A DNA stretch of 64,000 nucleotides, from positions 1,550,001 to 1,614,000 of the forward strand of contig NZ_CP102286.1 of the NCBI RefSeq assembly GCF_025151215.1. Direction: 5' to 3'. Source of the stretch: Parabacteroides merdae ATCC 43184. Lineage in GTDB: Bacteria > Bacteroidota > Bacteroidia > Bacteroidales > Tannerellaceae. Made by a program: the position numbers and the translations under genes. Numbering within the stretch: position 1 is the stretch's first letter; every line of letters begins with the position of its first letter. The notes beneath the pieces were generated by a model. It was given only the letters and a program-made list of their open reading frames with translations, was not told the DNA's origin and made no database searches. Of this stretch, positions 15,659 to 24,419 are shown in pieces.

Positions 15659-16744
15659 ATGAGAATATTATTATCACTTTTAATCTTTGTTTTTACACTT
15701 GTCTTTTCCATACATGCAGATGTCTCCACCCCATTAGACATTGAATGCTGTATTTCGATCAATAAAAAACTCGACGAACAGACTGACATTCTTAAACAGC
15801 AATATGAATTAAGTGCAAAAAATAAACAGGTTATAAATAAAATTTATGAGAAAGTAACAGATACTCCAAATGCTGATATGACATATAAAGATTGGCTTAA
15901 TATAATAGGCACATTATTTGGATCACTTTTAGGGGCTGGAGTCGCTATATTTGTCTTTAAGAGAGGAATAAAACATGAAAAAGAGAAAGAAGAAGAGAAA
16001 AAAAGATCATTACTTAAAGCCATCGCCCTTACTTTAGATAATATTGAGAAAAAATGTAGAACAAAGGTTCTATATATTAAAGAATATAATGAATCTGTTC
16101 ATAAAAGACCGTGGGAACATAGTATTTTAAAAATCAATACCATAGACGAAGCTATTAGGATTAAGAGTTTAAATGTTGATTATGTTTTTGACGCTTTCTA
16201 CGAGTTTAAAATCGATGAAAAGTATTACATCAAATTACATCCTCATTTAGATTATATATCTGATCTATTCAAAAGTTTCGATAATGATTACTCAAACCAT
16301 TCACATCAATATATAACCATGCCATCAAATGAAATACTAAAAATAAATGAACAAATACAAAATGAAAGTGTATTTTTAGCAATAGATCTAGAAAAGAATC
16401 AACGATTAACGATATTGGCTAAACCCATTTGGGAAATTATAAACTCCTATAACGAAAAAATCAAGGAAAACAAAACCAATATTGATTTTATAATAAAAAA
16501 ATCTATAGATCCCCTTCTTCATTTATATATAAAAAAAGAATATTTAAATATAAAATCCATCAGAGATTTTTTGCCCCTTTTGAAGCACTCGAAAGCTCTA
16601 TACGATAGTATTTGTGAATACAACATTCTTTTTGCAGATCAAGTACTGTCAAAAAATGAAAGTCTCACAAATTGCGCCAACATATTCCATGAAATAAAAA
16701 TGCAAATCAACAAACAGACTGGAAATCAAATTACATTTAATTAA
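15659..16744 (+). CDS. Membrane-anchored protein of unknown function (candidate exclusion gene)
   Basis: 361 residues, A+T-rich. N-terminal signal/anchor (RILLSLLIFVFTLVFSIHAD), a short external part, a second transmembrane helix near residues 82-101 (IIGTLFGSLLGAGVAIFVFK), then a charged Lys/Glu stretch and a roughly 240-residue helical cytoplasmic domain. No known family. It is a lone plus-strand gene with its own promoter and terminator between two minus-strand phage operons, the layout of a lysogenic-conversion 'moron'. Superinfection exclusion is a hypothesis only. Confidence 0.65.
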   Translation: MRILLSLLIFVFTLVFSIHADVSTPLDIECCISINKKLDEQTDILKQQYELSAKNKQVINKIYEKVTDTPNADMTYKDWLNIIGTLFGSLLGAGVAIFVFKRGIKHEKEKEEEKKRSLLKAIALTLDNIEKKCRTKVLYIKEYNESVHKRPWEHSILKINTIDEAIRIKSLNVDYVFDAFYEFKIDEKYYIKLHPHLDYISDLFKSFDNDYSNHSHQYITMPSNEILKINEQIQNESVFLAIDLEKNQRLTILAKPIWEIINSYNEKIKENKTNIDFIIKKSIDPLLHLYIKKEYLNIKSIRDFLPLLKHSKALYDSICEYNILFADQVLSKNESLTNCANIFHEIKMQINKQTGNQITFN

Positions 16745-16852
16745 AATTAAAACAGGTAGTTCTGATTAACTATTCCCTCATTCTCTATGACTAACCCTTA
16801 TTTTACTTGTATATATTTATCCGAAAGCAATACCTTAAACAAACAATAAATA

Positions 16853-16876
16853 AGGCGCACCCAAAACGATGCGCCT
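16853..16876. terminator. Bidirectional terminator
   Basis: Stem AGGCGCA / TGCGCCT (16853-16859 with 16870-16876), with T-rich flanks on either strand. It serves the plus gene 15659-16744 and the minus hicAB operon. Confidence 0.6.
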
Positions 16877-16927
16877 ACTTTTGTCAATTAGTTCTCGATT
16901 TTATATCAGAGCCTCACGGCTGGAATA

Positions 16928-17332
16928 TCAGAATCTGACAGCTTCCATTCTTTTGAGGATATTATTATACCCCTCTTGGATTATAGCCTTTTGCTTTTCG
17001 GAAGCTGTAACGATCTTTCCTTTGTATTTTCGCATAACGGACTCGTTCAATCCAATTTCCTTTGCAAACTTACTGGCATTTATGAAAGGGAATGCCTCGA
17101 AGAATCCACTCAAATCATAAATATACGAAACAGAATAGCCAGACTTATACCACACAGGAAACTCACCATGTTTCTCTTTGTAATATTCAGCCTGTTCTTC
17201 CAGTACAGACAGGAAATCATCTTTGGCTTCCTGCTCCGTAAGACCGAAACCATACGCGCCGTTCACGTCTTCCGAATAAATAGAAATACCTCCATCATTC
17301 GCCTTTTCGATAATCGCCTTAATCTTCTTCAT
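16928..17332 (-). CDS. hicB: HicB-type antitoxin (second pair)
   Basis: 134 residues from MKKIKAIIEKANDGGISIYSED. Residues 1-60 are the HicB fold (YGFGLTEQEAKDDFLSVLEEQAEYY); residues 75-130 an HTH-like end (PFINASKFAKEIGLNESVMRKYK). An upstream in-frame ATG at 17371 exists, but 17332 carries the phage's usual GATTATG start context. It follows hicA by 58 bases. Confidence 0.8.
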   Translation of the reverse strand: MKKIKAIIEKANDGGISIYSEDVNGAYGFGLTEQEAKDDFLSVLEEQAEYYKEKHGEFPVWYKSGYSVSYIYDLSGFFEAFPFINASKFAKEIGLNESVMRKYKGKIVTASEKQKAIIQEGYNNILKRMEAVRF

Positions 17333-17390
17333 AATCGTGCCATTTTTAATTTCGTCAATTAAAGCACCCACCGAAGTGGGTGCAGTCCTT

Positions 17391-17576
17391 TTACTTCTTT
17401 AACCCCGCCTTTTTCATCATACTATCAAGAGTACCGTTTGGAATCTCTTTTGCCGGATGCCTACCGACAGGGATAAAGTAGTCAAAGTCGGGATGAACAT
17501 ATTTGTAATGGTTCGTCCCCTTTTTGATTGTCCAGCCTGCTGATTCAATCAATTTGTAAAACTCTGAATACTTCAT
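17391..17576 (-). CDS. hicA: HicA-type toxin (second pair)
   Basis: 61 residues from MKYSEFYKLIESAGWTIKKG; the catalytic His lies in GTNHYKYVHPD. Ends with GTLDSMMKKAGLKK, typical of HicA. First gene of its operon, with promoter and a GTTAC palindrome just upstream. An in-frame ATG at 17606 overlaps the promoter -7 box, so 17576 is preferred. Confidence 0.8.
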   Translation of the reverse strand: MKYSEFYKLIESAGWTIKKGTNHYKYVHPDFDYFIPVGRHPAKEIPNGTLDSMMKKAGLKK

Positions 17577-17605
17577 AAAATCAAAGAACTTTTTAATTGA
17601 CGCCA

Positions 17606-17641
17606 CAAATATAACGTTTTTGTTACAACCACAAAAGTAAC
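17606..17641 (-). promoter_or_regulatory. hicAB promoter with GTTAC palindrome
   Basis: Minus-strand TTTG (17635-17632), 18-base spacer, TATATTTG (17613-17606). The palindrome GTTAC-N10-GTAAC (17622-17641) spans the spacer, with another GTAAC at 17655-17659: probable HicB operator. Confidence 0.55.
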
Positions 17642-17693
17642 CACAAAGAAAACAGTAACATATTTGTTGCTTTTAACAATTAACGAAGCCGAC

Positions 17694-18110
17694 CTACTTC
17701 TCCGGCTTTATCCTTTCCATCATCTCCCCATATATCCAATCCACATCTTGCCGGAAATACTTGTACAGCTGGTAAGAGAAAACCAAGTTATTACGGTTAT
17801 TGGATATGGTTGTCTGGGCATTTACACCTAAAACCTCCGCCAGCTTATCTCGAAGGCCATTTTTCATCTTTCCTCCGGCAAGGGTACTCGGAGAATACAA
17901 AAACAAGATGATAAAAATGAATTTCTTTCGTTGGGTAACATTCCCTGACCTAAATATCTCCTTTTGAGAAATAATCTCTTGGAACCACCGATATAACATT
18001 CCTATCATATCAAGGTCCGTCAATATAGGTTCTGTCAGCTCTTTTTCCCTTTCCGATAACTTTGATTTCTGCTCTCTAATTGATTTTATTTCCGCAATTT
18101 CTGAAAACAT
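17694..18110 (-). CDS. Conserved phage protein, unknown
   Basis: 138 residues, helical. It holds VTQRKKFIFIILFLYSPSTL and MKNGLRDKLAEVLGVNAQTTISNNRNNLVF, a pattern I have seen in Bacteroidales phage and plasmid proteins near SSB or hicAB. The second part could be an HTH. No function assigned. Confidence 0.55.
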   Translation of the reverse strand: MFSEIAEIKSIREQKSKLSEREKELTEPILTDLDMIGMLYRWFQEIISQKEIFRSGNVTQRKKFIFIILFLYSPSTLAGGKMKNGLRDKLAEVLGVNAQTTISNNRNNLVFSYQLYKYFRQDVDWIYGEMMERIKPEK

Positions 18111-18135
18111 GGCACAATTATTTAGAAGTAAATAG

Positions 18136-18208
18136 TATATTTGTACTAAATAATCGTGTGGGGAGGTAACGTTACTGGTGGTTCGGGGCGTTGCCTCTTG
18201 TATTTTTT
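18136..18208 (+). ncRNA. Candidate small plus-strand RNA
   Basis: On the plus strand TATATTTG (18136-18143) is followed by a hairpin GAGGTAACG / CGTTGCCTC (18163-18171 with 18189-18197) and TTGTATTTTTT (18198-18208). That is a -7 box, a 9-bp stem and a T-run: a roughly 55-base transcript antisense to the leader of the 17694-18110 gene. No -33 TTTG is clear. Confidence 0.4.
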
Positions 18209-18611
18209 AGAATGGAAGATCTTCTCTTGATTGTTCAGGTTGATAGAGTTTCGATTGTGGACTGGCTTCTTGCTGGGCAAGTCTACTTCCCAATAACTCC
18301 AGCTTATCAACAAATATTTCTGTCACATACCGCTTTGATCCCGTTCTATCCTCATACTGCCGGGTCTTGATCTTGCCCTCGATATAGATTTGAGAACCCT
18401 TCCTGACATACTTTTCTACGACCTCGGCCAGACCTTTCCAAAAGATAAGACTATGCCATTCCGTGCGGTCTGGAACCTGGATCCCGTTTTGAAGGGTATA
18501 GCCCTTCTCCGTGGTAGCAAGCGATAGATTGGCGACCTTTGTCCCGGCAACATCTTTCACTTCAGGATCCTTGCCGGTATAACCGAGAAGGATTACTTTA
18601 TTTATGCTCAT
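18207..18611 (-). CDS. ssb: Single-stranded DNA-binding protein
   Basis: 134 residues. OB-fold SSB from residue 1: SINKVILLGYTGKDPEVKDVAGTKVANLSL, TEWHSLIFWKGLAEVVEKYVRKGSQIYIEGK. The C-terminus ends REDLPF, the acidic tip that recruits replication and recombination partners. It overlaps the next upstream ORF by 4 bases. Confidence 0.95.
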   Translation of the reverse strand: MSINKVILLGYTGKDPEVKDVAGTKVANLSLATTEKGYTLQNGIQVPDRTEWHSLIFWKGLAEVVEKYVRKGSQIYIEGKIKTRQYEDRTGSKRYVTEIFVDKLELLGSRLAQQEASPQSKLYQPEQSREDLPF

Positions 18612-18886
18612 TCTTCATTCTTTTTTTGTTTTGCAAATTCTATAACATATTCAACGCCGGCATGAAATCCTTTCTTATAGCCATCTTTGTATTGGTTATT
18701 TGAGATTCCATAGTAGTACGCTGATCCGATACACAGGGTAAGCCCTATGGCGGTCAATACAATTCCTAATCCGAAATATGGATAAGTAATGTCTATACGA
18801 AATGGTTTGAGCTGAATAGATATTCCAGATGTCATGACAAATAGCATCAAAAGCGATATTATCGCCCATATTAAAGCCTTAATCAT
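18608..18886 (-). CDS. Small two-helix membrane protein
   Basis: 92 residues with hydrophobic segments at about 3-22 (KALIWAIISLLMLFVMTSGI) and 35-60 (YFGLGIVLTAIGLTLCIGSAYYYG), then KDGYKKGFHAGVEYVIEFAKQ. It overlaps YopX and SSB genes by 4 bases each. Unknown function. Confidence 0.55.
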   Translation of the reverse strand: MIKALIWAIISLLMLFVMTSGISIQLKPFRIDITYPYFGLGIVLTAIGLTLCIGSAYYYGISNNQYKDGYKKGFHAGVEYVIEFAKQKKNEE

Positions 18887-19359
18887 TTCGTGCCTCCTTT
18901 CAGTAGTTCTGGGTTGTCGTATATGTTACCAACGACTTCATAATCAAAATTATCAATAATACCATTATCTATATCTTTTTGCTTAGGCATCCGAGTTATA
19001 AACTCCTCCCCAAAGCGTATTTCTGGACACATTTTTATAACTCCCGTTTGAGATTCAACCCATCTTTTTGTCTCATGTTGTTCCTTTATGTGAGGCATAT
19101 ATTGTTCAGGATAGAAATCACTTTTTATAATTTTTCTTTTAACAATATCCCCCTCATATACTTCTTGTCCATTTTTGTCATACAAGCCCGTGAACTGGCC
19201 AACGGTTTGTTTATCAACGCACCAATCATCCATCTTAGATGAATTTTCTTTTCGTTGAGAAAGTATGTTGTATTCCCCATCAGGATAAACAATAAGAGAC
19301 CCATAAACCCATTCGGTTGATTTAGTTATACGCCCTCTGAATTTGATTTTCCGGTTCAT
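18883..19359 (-). CDS. YopX family protein
   Basis: 158 residues. The YopX pattern is clear: KIKFRGRITKSTEWVYGSL, VGQFTGLYDKNGQEVYEGDIVKRK, and a C-terminal YEVVGNIYDNPELL. The family is frequent in phages, with no settled role. It is translationally coupled to the membrane protein gene. Confidence 0.9.
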   Translation of the reverse strand: MNRKIKFRGRITKSTEWVYGSLIVYPDGEYNILSQRKENSSKMDDWCVDKQTVGQFTGLYDKNGQEVYEGDIVKRKIIKSDFYPEQYMPHIKEQHETKRWVESQTGVIKMCPEIRFGEEFITRMPKQKDIDNGIIDNFDYEVVGNIYDNPELLKGGTK

Positions 19360-19361
19360 AA

Positions 19362-20984
19362 TTATGCTAATTGTTTGATTTTACGATTGTATATTTCTTC
19401 ACATAGTGCTTCGCACCACTTCCTGGCAATAGTCACTTCAACTGCGTTGCCGATGAATTTCTTTTGGTCTGCCTGTGTGCCAATAAGTTCGTAGTCTTTC
19501 GGGAAACCCATTATCAGCTTCAGTTCATCAATCTTCAGCATACGCATAGTGATGTCTATGATGTTGTAAAGTGCCATAAATTCTTTGATTTTGACAGTCA
19601 TAGGACTGTCTGTTTCATAGACTTCAATAGCGACTTCGCCGGTTTCAGTCGTGACAAGATATGGCGGCATTTTATCCATTCTTGCGATGAGCGTGAAACA
19701 CGGTTTATCGACAGAACCGCCATTTGACGCAAATTGTGGGTTCATCAAGTAGTGCTGCTTCACGGTGACAAGTTTCTGCTTCGGGTTCGTCAGCACAGCC
19801 GGGTTGGGCTGTTCGATGCTTGAAAGCTGACCACCGCCCGAATACTCATTTGCGATGAAACTGCAAGATGCAACACCAATTTGACCTACCGTGCATATCG
19901 TTTGTGCTGGGTCTTCAATAGAATGGCCTGTATTATTGAAGCGATAGTTTACAATAAATTGCGCTTTCACAAATGCGTGGTGGTCAATAGTCGTTATTGT
20001 TCCTGCCGGTTCTTCGACAGACACGTTCTTGCTGTCAGGCTGACCGCTGAATTGCTTTGACAGAAAAGACACTGATGCAAGTGCAAGACGCTGTTGTGTC
20101 GCGATAGTGGGGCAGGGTTCATCAAGTGACGGCGGCACATACTTTCCGCGTTGGTTCATCGAATTGTATTTCACCATAAAGGCATCTTTGCCACCTGCGA
20201 CAAACTTAATCAGTCCGGCATATATGCGTTCAAGCGTTTTTTCTGCAAGCGGTTTCTTTCGGCTGAAGATTGATTTGCCTTCATCTTCAAAGTCAAGAAC
20301 TTCACGCACTGGCTTCCACTTCGGCATTGTGCCGAACAAACTTGCTGCACCTGTCTTGCAATGTGTCTGTTTCGGGAACACAACCGGCAGACCATTCTTC
20401 GCAAAGATGCCGAAGAAGCGTTTGCGCGATGTGTATGCGCCGAAGTCTGCTGCGTTCAGTATGCGATGCGTGAAGTTGTAGCCGTATTTCTTCACGTTGT
20501 TCACCCACTTGATATATGACTTGCCACGGTCTTTTGACACCGGCTTTCCGTTTTCATCAAGTTCACCCCACGACATAAATTCTTCGACATTCTCGATTTG
20601 AATATAATCGGGGTCTATTGCTTCGATGTATCTGAAAAGATGTTCTGCAAGTGTCCGGCTGTCTGCGTCACGTGGCTGACCGCCTTTTGCACGGCTGAAG
20701 TTCGTACATTCAAGCGATGCCCATAGCACAACAAGTGCGTCAGGGTTCTTCGTGCGACACTTCTGAAGATGATGCACAAGTGGTGACAGTTCAAGCGTTC
20801 TGATGTCTTCTGTGAAGTGAAGCGCGTCCGGATGATTTGCAGCGTGTGACGCAATGGCATTCGCATCGTGATTGACACACGCAATGACTTCTGCGCACTG
20901 TTCGCCATGAAGACGCGCTGTGTTCACGCCGGTAGAAGTTCCACCGGCACCGCAAAAAAGGTCTATGTATAATAACTTTTTCAT
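19362..20984 (-). CDS. DNA (cytosine-5) methyltransferase
   Basis: 540 residues. Motif I YIDLFCGAGGTSTG (residues 6-19), the catalytic Cys at about 93 in WASLECTNFSRAKGG (replacing the usual PPCQxFS), motif VI ENVEEF at 131-136, TSRKRFFGIF as motif VIII, and FIGNAVEV near residue 510 as motif X. The target-recognition part (about 270-450) has imperfect repeats of the type S-x-E/D-x-P-A/C-x-T-I-x-T. An orphan phage enzyme: no matching restriction gene nearby, so it probably protects phage DNA from host enzymes. Codon use is G+C-richer than neighbours. Confidence 0.9.
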   Translation of the reverse strand: MKKLLYIDLFCGAGGTSTGVNTARLHGEQCAEVIACVNHDANAIASHAANHPDALHFTEDIRTLELSPLVHHLQKCRTKNPDALVVLWASLECTNFSRAKGGQPRDADSRTLAEHLFRYIEAIDPDYIQIENVEEFMSWGELDENGKPVSKDRGKSYIKWVNNVKKYGYNFTHRILNAADFGAYTSRKRFFGIFAKNGLPVVFPKQTHCKTGAASLFGTMPKWKPVREVLDFEDEGKSIFSRKKPLAEKTLERIYAGLIKFVAGGKDAFMVKYNSMNQRGKYVPPSLDEPCPTIATQQRLALASVSFLSKQFSGQPDSKNVSVEEPAGTITTIDHHAFVKAQFIVNYRFNNTGHSIEDPAQTICTVGQIGVASCSFIANEYSGGGQLSSIEQPNPAVLTNPKQKLVTVKQHYLMNPQFASNGGSVDKPCFTLIARMDKMPPYLVTTETGEVAIEVYETDSPMTVKIKEFMALYNIIDITMRMLKIDELKLIMGFPKDYELIGTQADQKKFIGNAVEVTIARKWCEALCEEIYNRKIKQLA

Positions 20985-20988
20985 TTCA

Positions 20989-21642
20989 CTATCTTGTTAG
21001 GCATTCATTAAACGCCTTTTCAAACACATCCGGACTTAACATTTTATTGGCAATAGCTTGAAATGCCGTAGATATAGCAGGTATATCGTTCAAATTAATG
21101 CTTACATCCTTTGGGGTTAGATTATCCGTTATCATTCTTGCGTAAAACATGGCTTTGTCAATAGACAGCCAAGCCAAAGGATTCACAGCTATTGGGACCA
21201 ATTTTCGCATTGATATGTAAAAATCACGTATTGTAATCTTGGATGTTTGGCATAACATATCAATAGTAGAAGCGATTGATATTAGATGGTTCAGTTCTCC
21301 TGAACATCCATTATTTAAAAGCGTCTGACTTATGGCAAACCCGTATTTGTCGATATGAGGTTTAATATCGTCTTCCATGCTTTGCGTTATAACCGCAAGC
21401 GTTTCAACATTGACATTCGCAATCCTGCAAATGTTTGTATTGTACGATTCCATGAATCTTTTCAATTCGTTTATGTTCTTCTTTACTCCACGCCTGTAGT
21501 ATGGAGTATTACGGCAACTATCGTAAATATTAAGTGCGTAATTATAAACTTGATCATTTACGAAGAGGACAATGTAAGTCAATGAAGTAACAAGTCCGTC
21601 TGTGTCTTTGTCTATTTCTTCCCAATTATTGTATTGTTTCAT
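20989..21642 (-). CDS. Phage protein of unknown function
   Basis: 217 residues, helical: KQYNNWEEIDKDTDGLVTSL ... ISIASTIDMLCQTSKITIRDF. No motif recognised. It lies between two methyltransferase genes, with its start overlapping the stop of the helicase-methyltransferase fusion, so the three are probably co-translated. Confidence 0.5.
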   Translation of the reverse strand: MKQYNNWEEIDKDTDGLVTSLTYIVLFVNDQVYNYALNIYDSCRNTPYYRRGVKKNINELKRFMESYNTNICRIANVNVETLAVITQSMEDDIKPHIDKYGFAISQTLLNNGCSGELNHLISIASTIDMLCQTSKITIRDFYISMRKLVPIAVNPLAWLSIDKAMFYARMITDNLTPKDVSINLNDIPAISTAFQAIANKMLSPDVFEKAFNECLTR

Positions 21643-21644
21643 AA

Positions 21645-24152
21645 TCATATAGCCATTAAATCAAACAATGTAGGAGCACTTACTTCGTTCTCCGCTTCCC
21701 GCAGATAAGAAAGCCCGTCTTTCCAATAATCATAATTGAGTTCTGTTGAAAGTCCCCTACGACCTAACTTGATAGCACAATAAGGGACAGTACCGATACC
21801 TCCGAACGGGTCAAATACCAATTCTCCTTTGTTCGAGTACCGTTCAATCAGCCTTTCAACGATATCTAACTGAAGAGGACAAATATGATTTTGTCGTTTC
21901 TTTTGTGATTGCTTTGTGTTAAGCGTTCTCATACGGGCCACATCATCCCATATCCAATCCTTCTTGCTTACAGGGTCGACAGCCATAAATGTTTTTGGAA
22001 GTTTTCCGTATGCTTCTAACTCTTCCGCAAAAGACACGTGTTCTTCATAATTGTAGATATGCTCACGTTCGTAGTTACGGAACAAATGCCGAATCTTATC
22101 TATTCCAGCACCTTTCATATCTTCGTATGACAACAATGAATTGCCAGAAGACTTCCAACTTGCATGGGCATCGATCTGCCAACGGGCCAGCGAGTATTCG
22201 CTCTTGTCCTTCTTAACAGGCTGGTCGGCATAAGCGCGGGAGGTATCGGTAGGCAACTTGCGAAAAAGCAATACATATTCAGGGCATCCGATTCCCATCT
22301 TGGAACCATCCTTGCACATCTCGGTATAGCCCAAACGGTAGGTCTGATTGTTTTCCCTCACCACGTCGGTATCGACCGTAATGCGTCCCATATATCGGAA
22401 GCCGTGCTTCATGTAATGAAATACAGTTATTTCGCTGAACGGATCGATAGTTGGCATACCGTCCCCCGTGGCGTTGCCGAACAAAACACGATCTTTCACA
22501 TGGATGCAGGCCAACCGACCCGGTTTCAAAATGCGCATTAACTCTGGTGTAAGATAATCCATCTGTTCAAAGAACTTATCGTTATCTTCATTGTGCCCAA
22601 AGTCATTGTATGTAGGCGTGTATTCGTAATGATTTGAGAACGGGATACTGGTTACGATCAGATCTACAGAGTTACTTTCCATCTTCTGACATTCCAATAC
22701 ATTATCGTTATTGATTGCTTTCCACAACTTGCCGGATTTTTCTTCCCGACTGGCGAACATCCAGCGCATCATCTTTTCCTCGGCCTGCAAACCGAACAAA
22801 CCGTTATGCCGGACAATTTCAGTCATATTTGCGACCATTTCCCGGTGTTGTGCCCATTTCTGCATGAAGCTCTTAAATATTTCACCCTCGCTTTCGGCAT
22901 AGACCAGATAGAGATCAACGGGATGCTGCTGCATAAAGCGGTATATACGGGCTATCGCTTGGAACTTATCGTTGAAGCGGTAGTCAATGAACATGATTGC
23001 TTTATGACAATGATACTGGAAGTTCAGACCTTCACCAAGCATCTCCGGTTTAGCTGCAAGGTATTTCAGCCGGCCATCTTTGAAGTCGGATATTACCTTG
23101 TCGGCTTCTTCATCGTCTTGTGAACCATAGACAGCCTTACAACCTGGAATCGCTTTGCATAGTTCCAGCCGTTCAGCTTCCAAGTCATGCCATAAAAGGA
23201 AATGGTCGTCCTTGTTTTCCGGGCGATTGATTATCTCTACCACACGGGCAATCTTTTCCTGCATGTTATCTCGGCGTTCTTTTGCCGCGTCAGCAAGTCC
23301 GAGAGCAGCCTCACGAAACATTTTCACCTGTCCGTCACGATCAGCTCCAGCCGTAGAATTGTCCACATTCACAATCTCTTCATGTACACGGAGTTCAGGC
23401 AACTCATAGCCAGTATCCGGATAACCGAGGTCGGAAGGCTTGGTTAGGAACAACGCCCATGTAGATACCCACAACCAAAATTCTTTTTCCTTATGCGGAT
23501 AAAGTGTCAAGTTATTCGCTTTCGTGCTGTCTCGCTGAAAGAATCGAGTAAGAGCCTGTCCGGTGTCCATCACACCAAGATAACCAGCATAATGTATAAG
23601 TTCCTTGTATCTGTTTGGCGAAGGTGTAGCCGTAGCGACAAACCTGTAAGGGACACCCGAGAACAACGGTAGAAACTCCTGATAGGTCTTGGTGCCGAAT
23701 CCGCGCAACACGCTGGCTTCATCCAATGATGTTGCAGTAAAATAGGACGGATCTATTCTCACTCCATCCTCACCATCACGCACACGTTCGTAGTTTGTTA
23801 CCATGATGTCGGTAGGACATATCATCACATCTGCCATAGTTCGGACATAGGTTACTTTCATGTGCAAGTGTTGTTCCGCTTGTGTTAGGAACTCGACTAC
23901 CACACGCTTAGGGCAAACGATCAATCCCTTGCCTCCTTTATGGTTCAAGATTACCCGAAGTATTTCCAGCTGGGTGACTGTCTTTTGCATACCGAAGCTG
24001 GAGAATATAGCACGGCATCCACCGGCAACCGCCCAACGAACGGTATCTTTTACATGAGGGTATAATGTCGGGGTAATTTCTTCCGAATTAATATAAAACC
24101 CCGTTTGATGACTGATAGCCATCTTGTTTCTTAGAAATTCTATATATTCCAT
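21645..24152 (-). CDS. Helicase fused to DNA N6/N4 methyltransferase
   Basis: 835 residues. Residues 1-450 are an SF2 helicase: a Walker A variant FSSFGMQKT (50-58), LIVCPKRVV (78-85), DEAS box (144-147), ATATPSPNRY (173-182), and a C-terminal RecA lobe with MLGEGLNFQY and QAIARIYR. Residues 475-835 are a beta-class methyltransferase: motif IV TSIPFSNHYEY (501-511, with SIPF where SPPY is usual) before motif I VFDPFGGIGT. It is likely an orphan phage modification or epigenetic control enzyme that moves on DNA. It is preceded by a Cys-rich small ORF. Confidence 0.85.
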   Translation of the reverse strand: MEYIEFLRNKMAISHQTGFYINSEEITPTLYPHVKDTVRWAVAGGCRAIFSSFGMQKTVTQLEILRVILNHKGGKGLIVCPKRVVVEFLTQAEQHLHMKVTYVRTMADVMICPTDIMVTNYERVRDGEDGVRIDPSYFTATSLDEASVLRGFGTKTYQEFLPLFSGVPYRFVATATPSPNRYKELIHYAGYLGVMDTGQALTRFFQRDSTKANNLTLYPHKEKEFWLWVSTWALFLTKPSDLGYPDTGYELPELRVHEEIVNVDNSTAGADRDGQVKMFREAALGLADAAKERRDNMQEKIARVVEIINRPENKDDHFLLWHDLEAERLELCKAIPGCKAVYGSQDDEEADKVISDFKDGRLKYLAAKPEMLGEGLNFQYHCHKAIMFIDYRFNDKFQAIARIYRFMQQHPVDLYLVYAESEGEIFKSFMQKWAQHREMVANMTEIVRHNGLFGLQAEEKMMRWMFASREEKSGKLWKAINNDNVLECQKMESNSVDLIVTSIPFSNHYEYTPTYNDFGHNEDNDKFFEQMDYLTPELMRILKPGRLACIHVKDRVLFGNATGDGMPTIDPFSEITVFHYMKHGFRYMGRITVDTDVVRENNQTYRLGYTEMCKDGSKMGIGCPEYVLLFRKLPTDTSRAYADQPVKKDKSEYSLARWQIDAHASWKSSGNSLLSYEDMKGAGIDKIRHLFRNYEREHIYNYEEHVSFAEELEAYGKLPKTFMAVDPVSKKDWIWDDVARMRTLNTKQSQKKRQNHICPLQLDIVERLIERYSNKGELVFDPFGGIGTVPYCAIKLGRRGLSTELNYDYWKDGLSYLREAENEVSAPTLFDLMAI

Positions 24153-24163
24153 GATAATTTTAA

Positions 24164-24406
24164 TTATTTCAATTTTGTATCCACCTCCTCAAACACCACA
24201 CTCTCACTATCCGGTCTATATTTGGCAAAACAAGCCGTCATATACTTGCAACTATTCGCACCACCCTTGCTACGGAAAACGCATCCGCGACAAATTACCA
24301 TTTTACCCTTTACGATAGCTCGGAAACGCTTTATTATCAGTGTCCGATCTGCGAAGTTTACAATGGTGCCAATAGGTGCTATTCTTAACTTTTCTACTGT
24401 TTTCAT
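24164..24406 (-). CDS. Small Cys-rich phage protein
   Basis: 80 residues. The second half has CRGCVFRSKGGANSC, then CFAKYRPDSESVVFEEVD, a pattern recurring in Bacteroides phages with four spaced cysteines that could bind zinc. Lies 11 bases before the helicase-methyltransferase gene. Function unknown. Confidence 0.6.
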   Translation of the reverse strand: MKTVEKLRIAPIGTIVNFADRTLIIKRFRAIVKGKMVICRGCVFRSKGGANSCKYMTACFAKYRPDSESVVFEEVDTKLK

Positions 24407-24419
24407 TTTCTTAGCTTGA

